From: JBDSTZ01 sp039927975
Lineage (GTDB): Bacteria; Pseudomonadota; Gammaproteobacteria; Burkholderiales; Burkholderiaceae_D
Direction of reading: 5' to 3'
Assembly (NCBI GenBank): GCA_039927975.1
Contig: JBDSTZ010000229.1
Span: 1 to 11,771, forward strand
DNA length: 11,771 bases
Position numbers and translations under genes: made by a program. The notes beneath the pieces are model-generated. The model saw nothing but the letters and a program-made list of their open reading frames with translations, did no database searches and was not told the origin of the DNA. This document shows positions 1 through 7,294 of the stretch, piece after piece. The stretch's first letter is position 1, and every line of letters starts with the position of its first letter.

Positions 1-614
1 CGCACGCGGCGGCGCATCACCAGCGCGATGGCGGCCAGGCCGATCGCGGACAGCGGCAAGCCGGAAGGCTCCGGAATGAACGAGACGGCGGCGTCGGAAA
101 TGCTGGCGCTGATGTTGCCGTCGATGCCGGCCGTGGCGGCCGGCGTCCAGCCGAAGTCGGCCAGCGAACCGCTGCGCGGATCGACCTTGCCCAGCAGGGA
201 GAACGCCTCGTCGTAAGCCGACACGATGAAATGCGACGCGTGCAGGCCTGAAGGATCGATGCCACTGGCGAAGCTCAGGTCGAACGACAGCACGCCGCCG
301 AAATTGACCGCATGGAACAGGTCGGTGAACGTGTCGTTGCGGAACAGGTAGCCGCCCGCCGTCCGGGTCACTCCCACCGCATCGATAAAGGCGGCGGGGT
401 CGAAGCCGACCATGTTGCTGACCAGCGCCGTCGTCAGCGGCCCGTCGCCAGTGCTCAGTTGCAGGTCCAGGTAGCCGCTGGCGACGCCGAAGTTGCCTGA
501 GTCGATAGCCACATGGATGATGCCGGCCGAGGCCATGCTGCTGGTGGCCGCCAGCACGACGGCCAGCGCGCTGCGGCGCAGAAAGGTGGCAATTGGTTTG
601 ATATCGATATGCAT
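1..614 (-). CDS. PEP-CTERM sorting domain protein, cut at window edge
   Basis: This is a small exported protein of unknown function, with 204 residues visible. Its start ATG (614-612) has an AAGGAA ribosome-binding site 6 bases upstream. Residues 1-30 form a Sec signal peptide: an FLRR basic stretch, an Ala/Val/Leu core and an ASA cleavage site. A compact beta-rich middle follows, with no catalytic motif I recognise. The C-terminus is a classic exosortase tag: PEP at residues 181-183, a hydrophobic segment at about 186-200, then MRRRV running off the edge, so the stop should lie only a few bases outside. Known for the family: the tag holds the protein in the inner membrane until exosortase (EpsH/XrtA type) processes it for export, often with exopolysaccharide. 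It lies 18 bases after the lyase stop and is probably co-transcribed with it. The middle resembles small PEP-CTERM families described in Massilia relatives, but the exact family is not certain. Confidence 0.9.
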   Translation of the reverse strand, partial: MHIDIKPIATFLRRSALAVVLAATSSMASAGIIHVAIDSGNFGVASGYLDLQLSTGDGPLTTALVSNMVGFDPAAFIDAVGVTRTAGGYLFRNDTFTDLFHAVNFGGVLSFDLSFASGIDPSGLHASHFIVSAYDEAFSLLGKVDPRSGSLADFGWTPAATAGIDGNISASISDAAVSFIPEPSGLPLSAIGLAAIALVMRRRV

Positions 615-620
615 GATGTT

Positions 621-626
621 TTCCTT
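621..626 (-). promoter_or_regulatory. Ribosome-binding site of the PEP-CTERM gene
   Basis: The minus strand reads AAGGAA, 6 bases before the ATG at 614. It lies in the 18-base gap after the lyase stop, so the gene has its own initiation signal but no room for its own promoter in that gap. This fixes the start choice. Confidence 0.7.
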
Positions 627-632
627 ATTTCT

Positions 633-3600
633 TTAAAAGGCGCCTTGGTAGAGCGCGGGCGTATAAGTGACGGCAACCCGGCCCGGATTGCTGAAGGTCA
701 GCGGCACGCTGATGGTGGCGCCGGCATTCAAGGGACCGGCCAGGGTGACGTAAGGCGAACCGGCGTCCGTGCCGCTGGCGTTGTCGAGCGTGAGGCCGGC
801 GGCCAGCGACTTGAGCTTGAGCTGCAATGGACCGGTCAGCGGCGCGCCACTGGTATTGGTTACCGTCACGCTGCCGACGAATTTGCCGGTGCTGCGGTTC
901 AAGGTCGCGCCTTGCTGCACGAGCTTCACGCTGGCGTTCACATCGAGTGCGATATTCACCGTGACCGTGTGTTGCGGTTCCACATTGCCGGCCCAGTCCA
1001 CGCTCCAGTACACCACGGTATGTTTTCCTGCCGCGCTTAGTGCGACCGCTTTGCCGGTTTGCTGCGCGCCACCGTCGACCGTGTAGTAAGTCGCGGAAAC
1101 ACCCGAGCTCGCATCGGTGGCATTCAAGCTCACCGTCGTGGCCGCGTTCACCGTGGTGGCCGGCGCATTGTCGGTCGTCACCGGCGCTGTCACGTCCGAC
1201 GTCTGGACACTGCCGTGGAAGCGCACTTCAGCCATATTGCCAAACCAGGCGCCGGCATTGACGATGCGGATATAGCGATACGGGATCCGGCTGGCCACCG
1301 CGAGGGTTTGCCATTCGATCGTCGAGGCCGCACCGGCGCTCAACGTGGTCCATGCCGTGTTGTCGTTGGAACCCTGGATCACCGTACCGGCAATGCGTCC
1401 ATACAGGCCGTCTTGTCTCGGGCTCAACTCGACAGCGGTCAGGGTGGTTTGATTGCCCGCCTTGAAGTCGAACGTGATGAACGCCCCGTTTCCGGAATTG
1501 TTGCTGCCGATGCGGAAATCGGAATTCGTCCCCAACACGCCGTCAAACAAGTTGTTCACTTGGCCCAAAGTGGCCGCCGCGGTCCGGTTGACAGTCGAAT
1601 CGATCAAGGTCGTGATCCCGGTCACATTCCGGATCAGGTCCGTTTCGTCGACCAGCGTCAGCGCGGTGCCATCCGTGGTGTCGGTGTCCGGATAGCCATC
1701 GGCGCCGCTTTGAAGCTTGTAATTGATGGCGAACTTGACCGGTCCGGTCGCCACGCCCTGCGGCAAGGTTGCCGTCGCGGTGTAGTTGACGTTGTCCGTC
1801 GTGACGACCGTGGCGGGCACGCCCTGGATGGTGGCATTGACGCTGTTGATCGCTTCTTTCGCCGTAAAGCTCAACTTGACGGTGCTGCCGGGGACGATCC
1901 GCGTGCGCAGGCTTTGCGCCGACGTGAGCGAGGTCGCGCCGACTTTATTCGAGCTCGCAATCGCGCCATGCAAGCGCAGTTCCGACAAATTTCCATACCA
2001 GGCATTCGGGTTATAAATCCGGATATAGCGATACAGCTTGCCCCCGCTGATCGGCAAGGTCTGCCAATCCAAGGTCGAGATGGCCGGACTGGAAATCGTC
2101 TCCCAGGTCGCGTTGTCGTTCGAGCCCATCACCACGGCGCCGGCGACCCGCGCGAAATTGCCATCCTGCCGGGCAGCCATTTCCACGCTGGTCAAGCCGG
2201 CTTGATTGCCGCCCTTGAGGTCGAAGGTGATGTAGCTGCCGTTACCGGCGTTGTTGGCGCCGATGCGGAAGTCCGAATTCGACGCCAGCACGCCGTCAAA
2301 CAGATAACCGACTTGCGTCAGCGTGTCGCCCGCCGTGCGGTTCACGGTCGAATCGATCAAGGTCGTGATGCCGGTGACGTTGCGGATCAGATCCGATTCA
2401 TCGACGATATTGAGCGAGGAGCCATCCGTGGTTTCCGTGTTCTGATAACCATCCACGCCGTTTTGCAGCTTGTAGTTGACGGCGAATTTCACCGCCCCCG
2501 TCGCGGCGCCCAGGGGCAGCGTTGCCGTGGCCGTGAAGTTGATATTGTCCGTCGTGCTGACCGTTGCGCTCTGGCCTTGAATCGTGACGTTGACGGTGTT
2601 GACCGCTTGCTTGGCCGTGAAGCTCAATTTGACGGTGCTGCCAGGCACGATCCGGTTGCGCGAGCTTTGCGCCGAACTGAGCGATACGGTGGCGATCTTG
2701 TTCGCGGAAACCGACGTGCCGAACAATCTCAGCTCCGCCATGTTGCCATACCAGCCGCCACCGTCGACCATCCGGATGTAGCGGTAAGGCTGGGCGCTGT
2801 TGACGGTCAGGGTCTGCCATTCCAGAGTCGATTTCGCGGCGTTGGAAATCGTCTCCCACGTCGCATTGTCGTTCGATCCCTGGACCACGGCGCCATTGAG
2901 CCGCGTATAGTAGCCGTCCTGGCGCGCCAGCACTTCAACCCGCGACAGCGTGGCCTGGCCGCCCCCTTTGAAGTCGAAGGTGATGTAAGCGCCGCTCCCG
3001 CCGCCATTGAAATAATATTCGCTGGCCGTGGTCAAATTGCTGTCGAAAAGTTTTTGGGTCACTGCCAACAAGTCCGCCGGGGCCGTGCCGTTGGAATCCT
3101 TCAGGCCGGCGATCTCGAGCACATTGCCGATCAAGTTCGACTCGTCGGAAATATACAAGGACGTGCCGTCGGTGGTGAACAAGGTTGGCGAGGCATCGAT
3201 CCCCGCCGCCGTCTTGTAGTTGAGAGTGAATTTCACCGTTCCCGAGGCCACGCTGGCATTGGCGACCCAGCTCGCGGTCCAGTTCAGATTGTCGGTCGTC
3301 GTGACCGTTGCGGCTTGCCCTTGAATCTTGACATCCACGTTGCTGATCGCCTCTGTCGATTTGAACGACAAGTTGACCGTGTTGCCGGCAACGATACGCG
3401 TTCTCAAACCCTGGGGCGAGCCGATCGACACCGCCGACAGCTTGTTGACGGTCTCGTAACGGTGCCCGAAGATCCTGAATTCGGAGAGCTCGAGAAACGG
3501 GCCCGAGGTGGCGCCGGAAGTATCGATCATTTGCATCTTCAAGAAGCGAAATTGCTGGTTCTTGAGATCGTCCTGCACCGGCAGGGTTTGCAGGTCTTCG

Positions 3601-6119
3601 TTCACCGCCGTCAGGCCGGGCGTCAAGCGGGTCCAGGTCTCGTTGTCGTTGGAGCCAAACATCGCCACCCCGCCTATACGCTCGGGAAAGCTTGCGCGCA
3701 CTTGCAGCTGGAAGGCGTCAGCGGAGAATTTGAAGCTCGGACCGAAATCGAAGGTGTGCGTCAAATTGACGGCCAGGAAATAGCCGACGAAGCTGTCCGG
3801 GGAACCGTCCAGGGCGTTTGGCAGATCGGTGCCAAAGGTCGTTGCAACAAACAGGTTGGTGTAATTCATGCTCCCGTCGCTCAACAACGGCGTGGTCTGC
3901 TGGAGCCCGACGACAGCGCTGTTCAAGGCTGCCAGCCTGGCAAGGAAGTCGTCATCGCTGGCGCTGGCGACGGCGCTCATTGCGTCCGAATAGGCCTGGT
4001 TGTAGATGGCCAGCGTCGAACTGACATAGATGAGATTTGCGTTGTATGCCGCGCTGGCCGCCGCCACCGCCGACTGCCTGTCGGCGCTGACAACAACTTG
4101 CACGGTCTTCGTCGTCATCGTCGTGCCATCCGACGAGGAGACCACGAAACTGTAGGTCCCGGGCTGTGTCGGTTTCCAGGAGAAGTCGCCGTTGGCCGTA
4201 TTGAACAGCGCGCCGGCCGGGAGGTTATCGATCTGATAGCTGAGCGTCGCGCCGGCATTCGCATTCGTCGCCGCGAAACTGAAGTTGAGCGTGGCGGTGG
4301 ACGAGGCATAGGTGTAGACATTCAAGGCCGCGTTGCCCAACTTGAACACCGGAGGCGTCAGCAAGGTCCCCGCTTGCACGTTGATATGGTCGATATCGAC
4401 GGTCGTGCCGGCGCCTGTCACGTTCAGATAGAGCAGGTCGCCCAGTCCCTGGTAGGCATTCAAGGCGTAGTCGACATAGACCCACTGGCCATGCGTATTT
4501 GGCAGCGTGATCGTGTCGCCGAAGGCTTCCATGAGCGCGGTGCCGTTGGTTCTGATCCGGAACGCCAGGTTCTTCGTCGCATTGCCGGAACCGACCAGCG
4601 CCAGTTTGCTGCCCTGCGCCGTGGCGGTGATCCTGACGAAGCCAGCCGTCTCATCGCGCATCGCGACCGTATTGCCGTCGAACGAAGAGAAGCGGTCTTC
4701 CAGTTCGCGATACGGTTCAACGATGGTCTTCACCAGGTACTTGCTGCCCTCGGCCTCGGCCGCGGCGGGGATGAAGAACCAAAAATCGCCGCCGCCGTCC
4801 GGGCCGTCCCAGTAGTATCGGGAGCGCGCGGCGAACATTTTTGTGTAGTAAGGCGCGCGCGCCTCGATATCGATGCCCTTGACGTACTTGTAGTAATAGA
4901 ACGATTCCCAGGTGTTCTGGGTCAGGCGTCCCCTGTAACCACCGGATATTTGCTTGTAGACGATGGTTGGATTGCCGTCGGGATCGGTGTGCGCCGCGAC
5001 CGGGATCCACGGCGTCTCGTAACCCATCATGAAGCGGGCGAACAGCTCGGTCGCGGCGAGCACCCGGTCGTTCAGGTAGTCGTACGGTCCGACCGCGTTC
5101 GGCGCGGTGGACGCGGTGCCGTCGACCGGATCGATCCTGGTCCCCTGGGCCAGCCACATGCGCGCCAAAATCTCATTGTTGGTCAGGTCGCCGGCGCCGT
5201 GCGCCTGGTCGCGTCCCATTTCGACGTGCTGCACCGCCGGCGGATCGACCGCTTCACCGGTCAGGTCGTTTTTCGCGACCAGCCTGAACAGTTGTTTGAT
5301 GGCGCCGTTTTGCCCCTGGTCGACGGCAGTCTTGTTCACGGTGGCCCACTCGATGGCCTCGTTATAGCGGTCGCGGTTGCCGGTGAAGATATAGCCGGCC
5401 GTCGCGCCGATCAGCGGGTAATTATGCTGATTCATGAAGTAGGAATTCTTATGCGCGAAGGTCTCGATGACCGGCGTGATCAGGTTGGCCGTAAACAGCG
5501 CGGTATCCTGATCGGTCCACAGCAGCGACGGCGTCTGGGTGCTGGTATAGCGCAGGATTTCCGCCGCGGCGACCATCCGGTTGAGCGGCATGCCGGTGTG
5601 GATATGCGCATCGACGAAATACGCGTATTGCGCCGGATCCATCTGTTCCCACAGGCGGATGATGCGCATGGCATTCGCCCGGTAGGTGTCGTCGCCGCTG
5701 ATGTAATACAACACAGCTTGGGTGTACGCCTTCATTCCGTCCGCGATGAACCTGGAATTGTCGCCCTGGCTGGCCAGGCCATAAATGCTCGGCTTGGCGG
5801 GGTCGCTGCCCTGGTTGCTGGAGCCGGCGGTGCGCGAAGCGCTGCTCGACAGCACCATATCGTTGAAATAGCTGTTCCACGGTTCTTTTTGCGCCCGCAC
5901 CTCGGCGCGCAGATTTTCAAGTATCTCCCTGGTCAGTCCGACCCCGGGGTGCTTGAAACCGCTCGCGTCGATGGTCTCACTAATCGCCGGTTGATAATTC
6001 GTCGCGATGTTTTGGATGGCATTCGCCGCGCTTGCGCTTCCCGCCGCCGTCGCCAAACCGGCGGCGATCAAGATCGAGAAAACGCGCCGCGACGCATTTC
6101 CGGATTGATGTCTCTTCAT
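633..6119 (-). CDS. Secreted modular polysaccharide lyase, alginate_lyase-like domain with tandem F5/8C and Ig modules
   Basis: This is an extracellular enzyme of 1828 residues, predicted to cleave a uronic-acid-containing polysaccharide by beta-elimination. The start at 6119 is chosen because GGAAGAG lies 6 bases upstream and the product begins with a normal Sec signal (MKRH..., cleavage near A31). In-frame upstream starts at 6134 and 6170 would lengthen the n-region. Residues about 58-370 resemble the alginate_lyase alpha/alpha-toroid fold. NQHNY (230-234) and HVEMGRDQAH (298-307) hold the likely active-site Asn, His, Tyr and Arg. Residues about 481-583 look like a jelly-roll carbohydrate-binding module, 588-678 like a putative Ig domain, 680-745 like a helical linker, and 750-890 like a first F5/8C (discoidin) domain. 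Three Ig + F5/8C units follow (892-1636), then an OmpL47-like Ig domain (1641-1725) and a beta-rich end (1726-1828) without a PEP-CTERM tag. Substrate is unknown; alginate is only one option, and glucuronan-type lyases share this fold. Confidence 0.85.
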   Translation of the reverse strand: MKRHQSGNASRRVFSILIAAGLATAAGSASAANAIQNIATNYQPAISETIDASGFKHPGVGLTREILENLRAEVRAQKEPWNSYFNDMVLSSSASRTAGSSNQGSDPAKPSIYGLASQGDNSRFIADGMKAYTQAVLYYISGDDTYRANAMRIIRLWEQMDPAQYAYFVDAHIHTGMPLNRMVAAAEILRYTSTQTPSLLWTDQDTALFTANLITPVIETFAHKNSYFMNQHNYPLIGATAGYIFTGNRDRYNEAIEWATVNKTAVDQGQNGAIKQLFRLVAKNDLTGEAVDPPAVQHVEMGRDQAHGAGDLTNNEILARMWLAQGTRIDPVDGTASTAPNAVGPYDYLNDRVLAATELFARFMMGYETPWIPVAAHTDPDGNPTIVYKQISGGYRGRLTQNTWESFYYYKYVKGIDIEARAPYYTKMFAARSRYYWDGPDGGGDFWFFIPAAAEAEGSKYLVKTIVEPYRELEDRFSSFDGNTVAMRDETAGFVRITATAQGSKLALVGSGNATKNLAFRIRTNGTALMEAFGDTITLPNTHGQWVYVDYALNAYQGLGDLLYLNVTGAGTTVDIDHINVQAGTLLTPPVFKLGNAALNVYTYASSTATLNFSFAATNANAGATLSYQIDNLPAGALFNTANGDFSWKPTQPGTYSFVVSSSDGTTMTTKTVQVVVSADRQSAVAAASAAYNANLIYVSSTLAIYNQAYSDAMSAVASASDDDFLARLAALNSAVVGLQQTTPLLSDGSMNYTNLFVATTFGTDLPNALDGSPDSFVGYFLAVNLTHTFDFGPSFKFSADAFQLQVRASFPERIGGVAMFGSNDNETWTRLTPGLTAVNEDLQTLPVQDDLKNQQFRFLKMQMIDTSGATSGPFLELSEFRIFGHRYETVNKLSAVSIGSPQGLRTRIVAGNTVNLSFKSTEAISNVDVKIQGQAATVTTTDNLNWTASWVANASVASGTVKFTLNYKTAAGIDASPTLFTTDGTSLYISDESNLIGNVLEIAGLKDSNGTAPADLLAVTQKLFDSNLTTASEYYFNGGGSGAYITFDFKGGGQATLSRVEVLARQDGYYTRLNGAVVQGSNDNATWETISNAAKSTLEWQTLTVNSAQPYRYIRMVDGGGWYGNMAELRLFGTSVSANKIATVSLSSAQSSRNRIVPGSTVKLSFTAKQAVNTVNVTIQGQSATVSTTDNINFTATATLPLGAATGAVKFAVNYKLQNGVDGYQNTETTDGSSLNIVDESDLIRNVTGITTLIDSTVNRTAGDTLTQVGYLFDGVLASNSDFRIGANNAGNGSYITFDLKGGNQAGLTSVEMAARQDGNFARVAGAVVMGSNDNATWETISSPAISTLDWQTLPISGGKLYRYIRIYNPNAWYGNLSELRLHGAIASSNKVGATSLTSAQSLRTRIVPGSTVKLSFTAKEAINSVNATIQGVPATVVTTDNVNYTATATLPQGVATGPVKFAINYKLQSGADGYPDTDTTDGTALTLVDETDLIRNVTGITTLIDSTVNRTAAATLGQVNNLFDGVLGTNSDFRIGSNNSGNGAFITFDFKAGNQTTLTAVELSPRQDGLYGRIAGTVIQGSNDNTAWTTLSAGAASTIEWQTLAVASRIPYRYIRIVNAGAWFGNMAEVRFHGSVQTSDVTAPVTTDNAPATTVNAATTVSLNATDASSGVSATYYTVDGGAQQTGKAVALSAAGKHTVVYWSVDWAGNVEPQHTVTVNIALDVNASVKLVQQGATLNRSTGKFVGSVTVTNTSGAPLTGPLQLKLKSLAAGLTLDNASGTDAGSPYVTLAGPLNAGATISVPLTFSNPGRVAVTYTPALYQGAF
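1212..1949 (-). repeat. Tandem module unit 3 of lyase (Ig + F5/8C), residues 1391-1636
   Basis: This unit has 246 residues and opens with NKVGATSLTSAQSLRTRIVPG. It is closest to unit 2 (same Ig core, same DLIRNVTGITTLIDSTVN linker, LFDGVL and NSDFRIG blocks). GSNDNTAWTTL replaces the GSNDNATW motif, and it ends with GNMAEVRFHG. Units 2 and 3 are therefore the youngest duplicate pair. Confidence 0.88.
1950..2702 (-). repeat. Tandem module unit 2 of lyase (Ig + F5/8C), residues 1140-1390
   Basis: This unit has 251 residues and opens with NKIATVSLSSAQSSRNRIVPG. It carries RIVPGSTVKLSFTAK, DLIRNVTGITTLIDSTVNRT, GSNDNATWETI and YRYIRI, all shared closely with unit 3. At DNA level, 2347-2369 is an exact 23-base copy of 1594-1616, offset by 753 bases, which equals the unit length. 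This indicates duplication by tandem recombination. Confidence 0.88.
2703..3446 (-). repeat. Tandem module unit 1 of lyase (Ig + F5/8C), residues 892-1139
   Basis: This is the first of three tandem units of about 248 residues. It opens with NKLSAVSIGSPQGLRTRIVAG and ends with the F5/8C signature GNMAELRLFG. It contains GSNDNATWETI, shared almost unchanged with the next unit. It is the most divergent copy: the linker lacks the DLIRNVTGITTLIDSTVN block of units 2 and 3. Confidence 0.85.
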
Positions 6120-6125
6120 TTTGTT

Positions 6126-6132
6126 CTCTTCC
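6126..6132 (-). promoter_or_regulatory. Ribosome-binding site of the lyase gene
   Basis: The minus strand reads GGAAGAG, 6 bases before the ATG at 6119. It supports that start over in-frame upstream candidates. A stronger AAGGAGG lies at 6190-6184, but its nearest in-frame ATG (6170) is 13 bases away, longer than usual. Confidence 0.65.
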
Positions 6133-6134
6133 AT

Positions 6135-6149
6135 TTTGATTTGATTTGA
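6135..6149 (-). repeat. Pentanucleotide direct repeat, TTTGA x3 (TCAAA on the coding strand)
   Basis: There are three exact tandem copies of a 5-base unit in the leader of the lyase gene, 16 to 30 bases upstream of the chosen ATG, followed by a partial fourth. This AT-rich patch stands out in a GC-rich region. It may simply keep the translation start free of structure. Confidence 0.6.
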
Positions 6150-6208
6150 TTGACCTGCCGTGAAAAACATGTGCCGCCGCTTCCCTCCTTGCGTGAGCGA
6201 TTGCATCC

Positions 6209-7294
6209 TCAAATGGCCGGGTTTGCGCCGCTGTGCCGCGCCGTTCGACCCGCCTGTGCGCGGCGCAGCGTCGCGCCGTCCCGGCCCGCCCCGCCCGCCC
6301 CGCCCGCCGTCGATTCGCGCGTGACCAGGGTAAAGGGCAGCACGCGCTGGCGCGCGCGCCTCGGTTCGCCGATCGCGTCGATCGCCAACTGCACCGCCGC
6401 GCGCGTCAGCGCGTTGATCGGTTGGCGAATCGTGGTCAGGCCGGGCCAGAGCGCCGCGGCGATCGGCTTATCGTCGAAGCCGCATACCGCCACATCGCGC
6501 GGCACCCGCAGATCCAATCCGTGCGCCACCGCGATCACGGCGGCGGCCATGTCGTCATTGCAGGCGAAGACGGCAGATGGGCGGTCGGCCCGATCGAGCA
6601 GTTGACTGGCCGCCGCCAAACCCGAGCGATAGGTGAAGCTTCCTTCGGCGACGCGCCCGGGACGCACCTCCTGGCCTGCCGCGTCCATCGCATCGCGATA
6701 GGCCTGGTAGCGCAGTTGGGCCGGCGCGTGACCCGGGGCGCCGGTGACGAAGGCGATGTCGCGATGGCCGGCCGCGAACAGATGGTTCATCATGGCGCGC
6801 GCCCCCGCGTAGTCATCGATGCGCACGGCCGATATGCCGGCCGTCGGCGGCGCGCTGGCGACGGCAACGATCTGCATGCCGATCCCGTCGAGCTCGCGCA
6901 GCGCCGACGCCAGCTCGCACAGCGGCGGTGGCACCAGGATGGCGTCGGCGCCATCGGCGATCAGCCTGGCGATCGCGCCGCGCTGACTGTCGAGGTCGCC
7001 GCACTGCCCGAGCAGGAGCCGGGCCCCTTGCGCGCTGCACTGGTGCATGGCGCCAAGCAGGACATCGCTCATGAAGGCCGCGCCGGGATGGCTGAAAAGC
7101 AAGCCGATGCGCAGGTGGCCGATCCGTGTCGAGCGCGCCGCCACGTTGACCTGGTACTTCAGCGCGGCGATCGCCGCCACGACGCGCTGGCGAAACAAGG
7201 CGCCAACCCGGGTATTGCCGTTGATCACACGCGAGACCGTCACGGGCGATACCCGGGCCAGGCGCGCGACGTCATAGATGGTGGCCGCGCTCAC
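6209..7294 (-). CDS. LacI-family transcriptional regulator
   Basis: This is a cytoplasmic DNA-binding repressor of 361 residues, probably responding to a sugar or uronate from the locus's substrate. The start is GTG at 7294, which yields the canonical LacI N-terminus: TIYDVARLARVSPVTVSRVIN (residues 5-25) is the helix-turn-helix. A start further upstream would add a long non-family extension through the hydrolase gene. The effector domain of the periplasmic-binding-protein fold spans about 61-330, with AVFACNDDMAAAVI (241-254) and VAVCGFDD (268-275) as family landmarks. The hinge YQVNVAARST (47-56) departs from the consensus YxPNxxARxL at Pro49 (Val) and Leu56 (Thr). Residues about 331-361 form an Ala/Gly/Arg tail beyond the usual end. 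The GTG overlaps the TGA of the upstream hydrolase gene (GTGA), implying translational coupling. Its likely targets are this operon and the receptor gene. Confidence 0.93.
   Translation of the reverse strand: MSAATIYDVARLARVSPVTVSRVINGNTRVGALFRQRVVAAIAALKYQVNVAARSTRIGHLRIGLLFSHPGAAFMSDVLLGAMHQCSAQGARLLLGQCGDLDSQRGAIARLIADGADAILVPPPLCELASALRELDGIGMQIVAVASAPPTAGISAVRIDDYAGARAMMNHLFAAGHRDIAFVTGAPGHAPAQLRYQAYRDAMDAAGQEVRPGRVAEGSFTYRSGLAAASQLLDRADRPSAVFACNDDMAAAVIAVAHGLDLRVPRDVAVCGFDDKPIAAALWPGLTTIRQPINALTRAAVQLAIDAIGEPRRARQRVLPFTLVTRESTAGGAGGAGRDGATLRRAQAGRTARHSGANPAI
6285..6305 (-). other. G-quadruplex-forming motif in the 3' end of the repressor gene
   Basis: The coding strand carries five G-tracts of 3, 4, 3, 4 and 3 bases, each separated by a single C. 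Four or more G3 tracts with one-base loops is a very stable quadruplex pattern. It is on the mRNA strand, encodes part of the Gly/Ala-rich tail of the LacI protein, and lies about 165 bases before the lyase start. A role in folding or polarity is inference. Confidence 0.6.

Noticed and set aside
1059..6149. A 1696-residue open frame on the plus strand opposite the lyase
   Set aside because: It is codon-aligned with the lyase (same codon boundaries), so it stays open only because the lyase avoids TTA, CTA and TCA codons, as expected in a GC-rich genome. The translation is Arg/Gly/Asp-rich with no recognisable domain.
6189..6208. Possible LacI-type operator (TTGCGTGAGCGATTGCA) before the lyase
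   Set aside because: The half-sites match at only a few positions and lack a symmetric centre. A second copy was not found in the 9217-9304 gap, so I do not call it.
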